Source: Allomyces macrogynus ATCC 38327 (taxonomy: Eukaryota; Blastocladiomycota; Blastocladiomycetes; Blastocladiales; Blastocladiaceae). Taken from it: a stretch of 64,000 bases of DNA. Below, one piece after another: positions 1 to 9,527 of the stretch. The notes below the pieces were generated by a model. That model was not told the origin of the DNA and made no database searches. It saw nothing but the letters and a program-made list of their open reading frames with translations. The DNA lies in NCBI GenBank assembly GCA_000151295.1, contig GG745353.1, positions 339,199 to 403,198 of the forward strand, in the 5' to 3' direction. The translations under genes were made by a program, and so were the position numbers. Numbering within the stretch: position 1 is the first letter of the stretch; each line of letters starts with the position of its first letter.

Positions 1-366
1 ACCTAACCTAAAACCTAAAACCTAAAACCTAACCTAAAAACCTAAAAAAACCTAAACCTAACCTAAACCTAACCTAACCTAAAACCTAACCTAACCTAAA
101 AACCTAAAACCTAACCTAATAACCTAAAACCTAACCTAAAACCTAACCTAAAACCTAAAAACCTAAAACCTAACCTAACCTAAAACCTAAACCTAACCTA
201 ACCTAAAACCTAAAACCTAAAACCTAAAAACCTAAACCTAAAAACCTAAAAACCTAAAAAACCTAAAACCTAACCTAAACCTAAACCTAAACCTAACCTA
301 AACCTAAACCTAACCTAACCTAACCTAAAAACCTAACCTAACCTAACCTAACCTAAAAACCTAACT
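1..366. repeat. Telomeric repeat tract, variable-length unit
   Basis: Tandem CCTAA-type repeats in which each unit is CCTA followed by one to about seven A, so the G-rich strand reads T(2-8)AGG. The units are not of one fixed length: CCTAA, CCTAAA, CCTAAAA and CCTAAAAA are mixed throughout, with one CCTAATAA variant near 111-125. C-rich strand first at the left edge is the orientation expected for a left chromosome end. Only two C per unit are present, unlike the TTAGGG repeat common in fungi. The tract stops abruptly at 361-370 where a dehydrogenase gene begins. Confidence 0.9.
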
Positions 367-608
367 AATCAACGAGGACCAGATCAAGTCGTTTGGTGCC
401 AACACGGCGCTCGGGCGCATGGGCCAGCCGGTCGAATGTGCGACGGCCTACGTGTTCCTCGCGAGCAGTGACTCGTCGTACTTCACGGGCCAGGTATTTG
501 CGATTGCAGGGCACATGCGTCGCGCAACCTCGATGTTATTGATTTGGCTAACCGCGTCATTTGATTTAGGTGCTCCATCCGAACGGCGGCTCGATTGTCG
601 GGTCGTGA
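365..608 (+). pseudogene. 3' fragment of a short-chain dehydrogenase/reductase gene, truncated by the telomere
   Basis: The open frame from 365 encodes about 43 residues ending in YFTGQ at 493. A 76-nt intron follows (494-569, GTATTT...TTTAG, with a CTAAC branch-point-like site near 548), then VLHPNGGSIVGS and a TGA at 606-608. The motifs GRMGQPVE, YVFLASSDSSYFTGQ and HPNGGSIV are the classic C-terminal end of NAD(P)-dependent SDR oxidoreductases. The catalytic YxxxK and the Rossmann glycine motif lie upstream in intact family members and are missing, because telomere repeat begins immediately before codon LINED. A full gene needs about 240 more residues, so this is a broken remnant and cannot make an active enzyme. 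Family call is firm; the substrate cannot be told. Confidence 0.85.
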
Positions 609-1395
609 ACGCGCTATTGACCATGATGGCGCTGCTGATGATTATCCGCGCCAAGAACCTCACGCTCCCGTTGTGGAGGGATAGTGGCGCTCGCGCCGCG
701 TGTCGTTTCCGCCTTTTGGCCGAGTTTGTTATTCGTTATTGCGTTTGTGCGCGTGGGCCGCGTCCTCGCCCGCCCCCATGATCCCGTTTTGATTGTCTTT
801 CACCGTCCGTGACGCGCAACGGACGGCCGTTCCAACGTCGATGATGAGCTGTCAATTTGATTGCGTTTTGATGTTTCTTTTGCGCGCGGAAACAGGGACC
901 AGTGGGTGAAGGTTTTCGTGTTTTTAGCGTGAGCCGAGGGAGACTTTGCGAGTTCGCTTGCGGGAAGCCTGTCAAAGGATTATGATTGAAGACGGATCGT
1001 CAATCGCGTTCAGATGCCGACGTTGTGTGAGAGCGGTCAGCATGGCATTGGGACACAAAAGCAACGGGAAACGCAAGACAAAACGCAGGCGGCGTTGTTG
1101 AGAAGTCGAAACGCAACTCGCAGATAGATGCGCATACCAACGGCCGCGTTGTGTGGGACAGGTGAGGCTTTTCTCGTTCCCATTTTGACGTTTCCAACCG
1201 GGTCTGGCTCAAGTTGCAACGTCTTTGGGATGATGCTTTGCTTTGAAGGGTGGGCGGGGCGTTTTGTCAAGAAGGCACGCAGCAGCAGCTGTATTGCATT
1301 TCCCAACCAACCGCGCCCGATGCCTTCTCATGACACGACCGACCAGAGAGACCGAAGTGACCAACCAAGACAAGCGAAATCGCAATCGAATTCCT
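609..1395. other. Subtelomeric spacer, no supported gene
   Basis: Short overlapping frames on both strands, none with a recognisable motif or a convincing exon structure. It lies downstream of both the truncated dehydrogenase (plus) and the uL2 gene (minus), so it is a convergent 3' spacer. Confidence 0.5.
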
Positions 1396-2259
1396 TTACT
1401 TGTCGGCGATCTTCTTGGTACCGCGCAGCAGACCCGTGCGGCGGGCGGCAATGAGACCGACCTTCTTACCGGCGGGCGAGTTGCGCGCGACCGTCGACGC
1501 GTGACCAATGTGCTGGTGGTTACCACCACCGTGCGGATGGTCGACGGGGTTCATGGCCACACCGCGCGTCTTGGGCCAGCGGTTGCGCTTGGCCTTGTTC
1601 AGGTGGTAGGCACGGCCGGCCTTGAGCATGGGCTTGTCGATACGACCGCCGCCAGCAACGATACCGACCGTAGCGCGGCACGACGACTTGACCACCTTCT
1701 TGGCGCCCGACGGCAGCTTGATGCGCGTGACACCCTCGTCGTGGTTGTGGCCAATGACCGTCGCGTAACCGCCCGACGTGCGAGCAAGGGCGCCGCGGTC
1801 ACCCGCCTTCTCCTCGACGTTGCACACGACCGTACCCTCGGGCAGGTTCTCGAGGGGCAGGACGTTGCCGATCGCGAGCGAAGCTACCGAGTAGAAAAAG
1901 CGAGCCAGAGTCAGCAAAACCGTTCGATATCGGCCGCTTTTCAGTCGGAAACGTAGCAAAAAAAAACGCACCCTTCTTGCCGCAGTAGACAAACTGGGCC
2001 CGTGTACATGCCCTCAGTGGCCAATGAACATGGCCTGGCGCAGCTTTGTACTTGTAGGGGTCGCGGAAGACGACGCGCGCGAGAGGAGCACCGCGTCCCG
2101 GGTCGTGGATGATCTCCTTTGATCAAGCCCTTGATGTAACCATGCCGCTTCGGTGTAGTCGAGCGGGCGCAGCTGCGCGGCACCCTTGCGGTGCTTGCTG
2201 TGGGACTTGAAGATGCCACCGGCACCCTTGCGCTGAGCACGGATAACACGACCTGCGCA
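1396..2259 (-). CDS. RPL2: 60S ribosomal protein uL2 (Rpl2/L8), first exon unresolved, five frameshifts as given
   Basis: Component of the large ribosomal subunit near the peptidyl-transferase centre. The 3' exon (1396-1883) reads cleanly from [10 protein letters not shown] to the end and carries the family signatures [14 protein letters not shown] and [13 protein letters not shown]. An intron (1884-1971, minus-strand donor GTGCG, acceptor GGTAG) restores GKK-A-SLAIGN. The upstream exon (1972-about 2253) encodes [24 protein letters not shown] and FRDPYKYK, but only if five single extra bases are ignored (near 1998, 2020, 2045, 2119 and 2149). Each extends a run of one base. The acceptor GCGCAG at about 2254-2259 implies a tiny first exon such as ATGG; one candidate is an ATGG followed by GTTCGT near 2834-2838, unproven. 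The family is certain; whether the frame breaks are real is not. Confidence 0.85.
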
Positions 2260-3260
2260 AGACCAACACAGAGAGCGTCAGACCCGCTGTTTTTTTCTCG
2301 GGAAACGAGTGCGACGGAACCACCACCACCATCGCCGTTTTTCGGCGACTACCAGCGCAACGCAGACATCGAAACGGCGAGTTGAGCGCAATAAAAGAGC
2401 GCTCCGCAACGGGAACCGCAACAAAACCACGACGAGACCTCAATGCCCGGCGACTCAGTAGTGGGGACCGTTACGACCGTTTTCACTCAAATGGCGAAAA
2501 AACGGCCGATACAGCGCCAACCGAGCGACCGCAATTTCGCATTGCATCCAAGAATGACGTTTCCGCCGAAAATGCGGCGGTTGGTGAAGGATGGACGGTC
2601 GTGACAACGGGTGTTTGAGGGAGGCCTCGCCGGTCCATCCGTTGCGCGGTCGGTCGGAAGTCGGTGTTTTCGCAGCGTGCGGTTGTTGTGGTCGTTTGGT
2701 CGCTTTCCGTGTGCGGAGTTGCTGCGATCGCCGGTTCGGGCGCGGATCGTGTTTGCGGTCGCGGTGGTCACGGCGCGCAAGATGGTGGCGGTGGTGTTGG
2801 TGGTGGTGGTCCGTGTTGTGGGGTCGTTACGAACCCATTGTGACAACAACGAGATTCGTTCAGGAGGAGAGGGTTCAAGGTCAAGCACGGCAAACAGCAA
2901 AGGTCGGCGGTGTGGCGGCGGCAATGGCTCTGGCGGCCAACGCACGTGGAATTGGTGGCTGGAATGCACTGGTGTCTCCCATCTCTCGCTGGAGCGCGTT
3001 TCTCGTGGTCGGTCCCTTGTGTCCCTTGCGGCTGGTCAACTCCCACCGCGCGCTGTGGTCAAGTCGTGCTCGCTCCCTCTCCTCCTCTGAGCCTCCCTCT
3101 CCCCCTCTGAGCCTCTCTCTCCCCCTCTGAGCCTCCCACGCGCTCGCTCCCGCTCTACGCCGGATCTCGACCGCGTGCAGCGCGACGCCCGTGCGACTCG
3201 GCAAGCTCGACCGCGACCGCGACCACCGTGTGATTTGCGCAATCCCTGCAAGCTCGCGCC
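2260..3260. promoter_or_regulatory. Divergent upstream region between uL2 and the Q-rich protein gene
   Basis: About 1 kb between oppositely oriented genes. It probably includes the first uL2 intron, the uL2 first exon and both promoters. A pyrimidine-rich tandem repeat lies at about 3075-3137. No other coding sequence is convincing. Confidence 0.45.
3075..3137. repeat. Imperfect 21-bp tandem repeat, pyrimidine-rich
   Basis: Three near-identical units of the form CTCTGAGCCTCYCTCTCCCC lie about 130-190 bases before the start codon at 3261. This is a C/T-rich tract of the sort often found near fungal transcription starts, here made by unit duplication. Confidence 0.7.
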
Positions 3261-4105
3261 ATGGCCGACCCGATCGCCCCCACGCCGCCGACGCAGTTTG
3301 CCGACGGCGGCTACGCGCGTGTTCCGGCGCCCACCGCTTTACCAACGATGCCCGTCGCCGACCCGTCCCTGACCGAGGCATCCGTGCCCGCTGCTATGAC
3401 CGCGACAGGCGGTTTGCTGGCCGTGGGACCGCCGCCGCTCGACCGGGTACGCTCGGTGTGTCTTTGAGCGGGCCGACACCGACCCGCACCCTGACCTGCG
3501 GCTTCGCTGCGCACTCCTGCAGACGCCCTCCAAGGCCTCGTCGCTCGAGGAAGGCGAGATCCGCGACGCCGCGCCCGGCACGTCGATGCCCGTTGTTCGC
3601 CCTGCTGATCCGGTACGGCGCTCTCGCCCGTGTTCTGCCATCTGTTTCAGATCACGCGCCTGATCAGCCCCACCTCGACTCCTCCTCCCACCTAGTCCCC
3701 CACCGGCCTCCCTTCCACGACGCGCTCGCTCGCACCATCGAGTCCGCCGCTCGCCCCCACTGTGACCCCCACCGTGCCTGTCGCGTATGCGGTCCCGCCG
3801 CCACCTCCTCCCGCAGGGATTCGCGCGACCGCGCCGGCATTCACCCCGCCCTCCACGCACCGGATCGACCCCGACCGCGCGCGACTGCACCACGACCCGT
3901 GGGCACGCGCCGAAGACCAACACCGTGCCGCGAACGTGCCGGGTGGGACGCGGAGTCCCGGCCGTGGGATGATGAAGCCGCACGCCGAGATGCAGATGGC
4001 TCCCGCGCAGTGGGCCGCGCACGAGCACCGCGCGTCGTACGAGGCGGCCTACGGCGGTGGCCGGCGGCCGGCACCGGCGCCGCATGAGGAATTTGCGCGG
4101 CAGCG

Positions 4106-4138
<33 letters not shown>

Positions 4139-5810
4139 ACAGCAGGGGCGTCGGCCACAAGCACCAGGTCCGCAGGACGTTGCGGCAATGGTGCAACGTG
4201 CCGCGTGGAACCAGCAGCAGCAGACGATGCACCACCAAGACATGGGCGGCCGTGACGCGCGTGCGGTACCTGGCGAGCATCCGGCCAACGTGCACGCGCA
4301 GCAGCAGGCAGCGTGGTACGCGGCGCACGACGTGCCGGTGCCCGTGCACGCGCTCCATCAGCAGCAACAGCACCAGGACGCGACGGCGATGTGGGGCGCG
4401 GCCGGGTACCCGACGTACCCGGCGGCCGGCGCGCACGGCGCCGACCCGCGGCAGCAACTCGCTCACGCACAACAGAAACAGCAGCACATGCACGCATACG
4501 CGGCCGCGCAACAGCAGATCCCGCAGCATGCCATCCCCGTTCCCGAGGCCATGTATCACGCGCACCAGACGGCCGCCGCGGTCGCTGGTGCCGGCACCGT
4601 CCCCACGCAAGACGCGCACTCGGCCGCGGAAATGCAAGTTGCGACGTTGGCACTCGCGTTGCAAAAGGCCATGGCTCGCGTGCACGAGCTGCAGCGCGAG
4701 AACAAGGACCTCAAGGGCAGCCAGGCGGCGATCGTCTCGCTGCAGCAGCAAATGGCGCAACTGCAGATGTCAATTGCCAACACGCCGCCGGCGTCCGAGT
4801 CCGGGACTATCCCGTCGCGGAACGCGACAGGGTCACCGAAAGTCGGCGGTGCCGGGGGTGGGATGGCGCGCAGCGGCGAGACGCGCAAGTCGCCGCCGCA
4901 GACGCCGCGGTCGGCCACAAGTGCGGGGCGCGGCGGCGGTGGGGAGGTGGACACGACGCGGCAGCAGCCGGCGCGCAGGGACATGCCTGATCAAGAGACG
5001 GGCGGTACCAGTGGGACTGGGGGCGGTGGTGGTCGCGCGCGCCGCAGCCGCCGGCAGTCGGACAAGGACCAGGACACGGTCGTTTGGCACGACCGTCGCC
5101 GGTCCGATAAGGATCAGGACGCGTCATCCGGCTGGCACGATCGGCGCCGGTCCGACACGACGGGCGACCGCGTCACGAGACCGCCGTCGTCTATCTCCAC
5201 GCGCGGCGCGCGGGGTGGTGGCAAGCAGGGCGACACGTCGGCGCCGCACTCGCGCGCGACGACGGCGGGACGTGCTAGCGGCAAGGGATCGCCGACCGGC
5301 ACGTCGCCCACCGAGGACCCCGCGCCAGGTGGCCGGAGCCGCGCCAAGAGCGGCGGGAAGCCAGCCAAGCAGCTGGGCGAACGCAAGGGCCGTGCGTGGG
5401 GCGAGCCCGACGAAAAGGCCATGGCCGAGGCGGCTAAGTGGATGGCCTTGGAGACGTCGTCGGCCAGCTCGACCACGGCGGGGACCGGTGGCCGCAAGCG
5501 CACTCCGCCGCGGTCGGGCGATGCGGGCGGTAAGAGCAAGGATACAACGCCGCCCAAGAGCAAGAAGACGGGCAAAGGAGATATCACGTCGCGGCTCGGG
5601 CCGCGGGTCGTGGCCGGCTCGGCGACGGACGTGTCTGGGGGCAAGACTACCGAATTGGTCCGCGCAGAGGGCCCCGCGTCGACGGAGATCAAGGCCAGCA
5701 AGGGCGCCTCCGACGCGTCGTTGATGGCCAAGTCCATGGTGCACGCCGACTCGGGCCACGCGCCGGAGCCGCCGCTCGCCGCCGCGGTGACGGCGACCGC
5801 GGATCACTGA
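3261..5810 (+). CDS. Low-complexity, Q-rich coiled-coil protein of unknown function
   Basis: Three exons: 3261-3446, 3523-3612 and 3696-5810, all joined in phase 0 with GTACG donors and CTGCAG / CACCTAG acceptors. The 796-residue product is largely disordered. The N-terminal third is proline/alanine-rich. Polyglutamine follows (4106-4146 DNA) with further Q/H-rich stretches, then one predicted coiled coil at about residues 407-455 (heptad leucines around LQKAMARVHELQRENKDLK). Next come short charged repeats of the form RRSDKDQD (three copies near 5055-5150) and a lysine/serine/glycine-rich tail. No catalytic domain is visible. A scaffold or nucleic-acid-associated role is possible but unsupported. 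The large antisense frame over 3339-4760 is a shadow of this GC-rich gene. Confidence 0.75.
4106..4146. repeat. CAG/CAA trinucleotide repeat encoding polyglutamine
   Basis: About 13 consecutive CAG or CAA codons, interrupted by occasional CAA, in frame with the protein at 3261-5810. Such tracts vary in length between strains. Confidence 0.85.
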
Positions 5811-6117
5811 TCTCGTAAATGACGCGGAGGGGCGAGGCTAACGATATCGTTTTGAGAAACCCGGAGCGACTCATTTTGGGGGCGTGTTCGCGCGCATGTT
5901 TCGCGTCTGAGCTGTTGGACGCGATGGAATTTTCATATCTCGATCGAGGACGAATTGGCGCTGGGCATAAATGCATTCCTCTTTCTTGTCGTCCCTTGCG
6001 CAGCTCAAATCGCTAAGAAACTGGAAGTCTCTTGTCAATTGCTACCTTGTCCACCCATTCGCAAAGTCTCATCTCGTTGAACCGTTCCTTCGTCACGTCG
6101 GTAGTTCAAACATTCCT
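5811..6117. other. Convergent 3' spacer
   Basis: About 300 bases between the stop codons of two converging genes, of lower GC than its neighbours. It presumably holds both 3' UTRs. Nothing else was seen. Confidence 0.5.
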
Positions 6118-7902
6118 TTAACGTGCCCCGCTCCGCAGATCAGCCTGGTATCCGACCCCGCGCACCGGCGACCGCATCCGACCCACCCCCATACCCACCG
6201 GCACTGGACTTCTCTGATACGCGGCCGGCACCTTGAGCGGCTCGCGCGCATTCATATCCGCGAGCACCGTTAACTGCTCCTCGAGCAACTGACGCTGCGG
6301 CGACACCGCACGCGTGCGCGGCGATCCCGGTCCCTGCGCCGCTCCCGCAGATGCCCGCCCACGACGGTCCGCAGTGGCCGACGGGTACGACGCCGCGGCC
6401 GACGGCGAACCGACAGGTGGGATCGTCTGCATCCACGCGGGCGCCGCGTCGCGCTGGATCCGGTCGAGCAAGATCTTGCGCTGCATGGTCGGCGACGGCG
6501 GGCGTGCGTACTCGGCGGCGTGTGGTAGGTGACGCACTTGTTCGGCCAGCGGCGGGGAGGTGCGTGACGACGTGTCGGTGGGGGACGCGACTGAGACGCG
6601 GCGTGCCGGTGCTGGCGCAGGAGCTGGTGCCGGTGACGGTGAGGGGGAGGTGGAGGGGTATGAAGACGTCGGTGGCTGCACGCGGAGCGGCTCGCGTGGC
6701 GGCTGCGGCTTCGGCGGTGGTTGGCGCGGCACGTCCTCAGCGATCGCGGCAGCAACGGCAGCAAGTGCGACCGTGCGCGACGGTGACCGTGACATGCCGG
6801 AGAGCCCGACGCGCGATGCGCTGCGCGACAGGGCCGCAGTAAGTCCGCCCGATGCGGCTGCGTTTTGCAGGCCGGCGAGTGCGAGCGCCGTCGAGACGGT
6901 CAGGACCATGGCGGCTGTCACGGACGTGCGGGTATCGGCGACGGCGTGTGCGGAAATGAGCGCGAAGAGAATGATAGCGGCGTCGCCCGAATCGTGCCAG
7001 GTCTGTGAAGGCGGTGGTCGGTTTCTCCACCATATTGCGACGAGTAAGAAGCAGCGCACAAAGAAGACACGCACCCAAGACCGCCACGACGGCACCAATT
7101 CGCTCACGATATGTCCCGCATCGGCCGCAGCGCGCCACCGTGCCCATACGCGCGACACGATCATGTACAGCGCAAGCACGAGCACGGGCGGCGTCCAGCG
7201 AGACGAGTGTACGGCGATGACCCACGGCGTCACGGCGCGCGCAGCGGCCGTGACCCCGCCGCGGGTCGCCTCGAACAACCCAGAATTCTGAGCCACGACC
7301 TCGGCACCGGCACTGCACCAAACAGCCAGGACACCTGTCGCGAGCGCGATTTCGCGGTACCCGCGCACGGTGGGTAGGGCGGATGCCGATGCGTGGGAGC
7401 TGTACCCGAGTACCCGCGCGAGGACGGCGAGCGTCAGGAGCGGCGCAAGAGAGGTGAGGGTGCCGGGCGTGTCGATCAGGAGCACGCGATAGTTGGACGA
7501 GTAGAGCGAGGGCAGGTGGAAATAGTCGTGGTGCGCAGCGAACGCGAGGAAGTAGACGAGGACGGTCGTCACGAGGAGAGGGACGTGGGTGCGCGCCAGC
7601 ACTTGCCACGTTGGTGTGGGCGTCGCAGCTCTGGCAGCTGCAGCGACGGCGGCACGTCGAGGTGCTGTTCGCGTCGCCCGTACCCAGATGCAAAGGAATA
7701 ACTAGCGAGAGAGAGATTGACGAAGTCAGTATCGTAGCCATTGGGACACAGCGACGAGATCAAAGTAACGCACCAACGAGAACGTGGTTTGCGCCATGGG
7801 CGCTGCCAGCGTCCGACCGAGCGAGTCCACCCAGTCGGACGGCCCCGCGCTCGCACTGCGAATGGGTTTTGGCGCGAGCACGACCTTGTCGTGGAACATC
7901 AT
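6118..7902 (-). CDS. Multi-pass membrane protein with disordered C-terminal half, unknown function
   Basis: Two exons on the minus strand. Exon 1 is 7750-7902 (start MMFHDK); exon 2 is 6118-7701. The intron 7702-7749 is 48 nt, ending in a pyrimidine-rich CTCTCTCGCTAG. The long frame has no ATG upstream of 7602, and splicing supplies the start, giving 578 residues. The N-terminal ~280 residues contain several hydrophobic segments (for example around VPLLVTTVLVYFLAF, LTLAVLARVLG, LVLALYMIVSRVW and AAMVLTVSTALALAGL), so five to seven membrane passes are likely. The rest is rich in S, P and R, with proline-alternating stretches, and is probably cytosolic and disordered. No family recognised. Donor GTGTCC is weak, so the first exon is less certain than the second. 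Confidence 0.65.
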
Positions 7903-9527
7903 GGACGGGTTGACGCACTTGCTGTTGAAGCACAGTTCTACTCGGCAATTGCGAGATCCAATCAGGCCAATGAACAATCGGAAAAAGCTATCCAAGGCAA
8001 CTTCGATACAGACCTTGGTGCGGATTCGTCACCGAGTCGGCGTGGTCCCAGCCGGGTGAAGAATCGTGCGCGACGCTGGCCAAGAACGGGTCTGTGTAAG
8101 CGAGGATCCGTGAGCTGAGAACATCCATGACCCTCTTAACGCGAGAACAGGAACATTTTGCTGACCTCGCTGCGCTTGGAAAATGGCGTCGGCCACAAAT
8201 GCCGGAATCGCGCCGAGAAGATCAATCCAGCCGCGCGAAGCCTCAGCTGGCATGGTCCACCAGCGTCTTTGAGCTCGTGTCGATCAAACCAGTAATGGCG
8301 ATAACGGCAGTGGTTGCTCAGTGTGCAGCGGTGCGTGGATGATGCGGAGCGTTTCAGACAAAAATCGTTGCAGTTGGTCCTGCACCCTGCCCCAGCTGAT
8401 GGTGTGTGTCTGCCGAATCGCGGGGCGGCTTCGACGTATTACAGGAGAAAACTGCAGCAAGTCGGTCCAACGTCCAGTAACGTTCAAAGCGCGGCAGGAA
8501 GGAACAGACAATGACGAACAAGCTCTGGACGTTTCGGCGAGCCGGCCTAACTTGGAACCGCTTCATAGTGATAACAAACGCGATCACGCGAAAAGCACGC
8601 GACTCGTATAAAAGTGCGAGACGCCAGCTTCAACTCTGCCATCGTCGCTGCGATGCCCGCTGACAGACCTCGATGCAAACGGCGTCGCCACAGCACGGCC
8701 TCCACTCGCTTCCACTTGCAGGGCCGATTGCTCGGCGCCAGCCAGATCCTTGCGGTGGAAGGGCCATTGGCCCATTTGGCCATCCCCGAGTCCATCACGT
8801 CCCGTGTCCCTCGCAGGCACGTACAACCTGACCGCAACCAGGTTTGGCGTGGCGCAAGAGTCTTGCCTGCGTCCTTTCCGCGCGCGCCTTCTCATCCCAT
8901 CCTGCAGGACTTGTCGCAGCACATTTGTCATGACCGTCCCGGTGTGCGATGTCACCGCGGCTAAACTTGACCGGGGCCCTGATGTGTTCCAGCATCCTCC
9001 CAGTTTGTCGCAAGGTTCGCAGATGAACCAAATACCCGTTCGACTGTGGCACAAATGGCATCAGGAGCAACGGCGGCGGGCGACACGAATGGATCAGCCA
9101 CTTTTGCTGAAGGAGACTCGTTGATGCTTCAATGGTTCGGGTTCAGTCGGAACGCGTCCAACGTTGTTGTCGTGGAGAACGGGCGTGGAAGACCATCGTT
9201 GGTGCTGAGGTGTTGTTCAAGGTTTGATACACGCGTGCACCACTTTGTCGTCGCGCGTACCGTGCGCCTCCCCGCCATCTTTGGGCGGAGTTTGGGCGCA
9301 GACCCGGCCAATCCCCGGTCGACAATCGGCGTGCGTGCGGACGGTGGTGGCCGGACCTACAAGAGCTGGCCTCTCCCAATCTCTGGGACTAAAAACCATC
9401 CCAACCCGCACGCCTGCGTACGCTCACTCTCGACACGACGCAGTGCTCGCGAGTCTGTCCCTGTCTTTTTGCATAAGCGCTGCTGGTAAACGATTGCTGG
9501 ACTCGCGGCCACTTCAGCTGATTCACC
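7903..9527. other. 1.6-kb interval without a supported gene
   Basis: Many short frames on both strands, none with a known motif. On the minus strand one reading frame runs from about 9054 to 8029 with only a few stops (near 8581 and 8284), which could be a decayed gene or chance in GC-rich DNA. It contains the promoters of the membrane protein (minus) and the ABC transporter (plus). Confidence 0.4.

Noticed and set aside
3339..4760. 473-residue open frame on the minus strand opposite the Q-rich gene
   Set aside because: Leucine/arginine-rich shadow of the CAG-rich plus-strand exon, without motifs or splice logic. The plus-strand gene has consistent exons.
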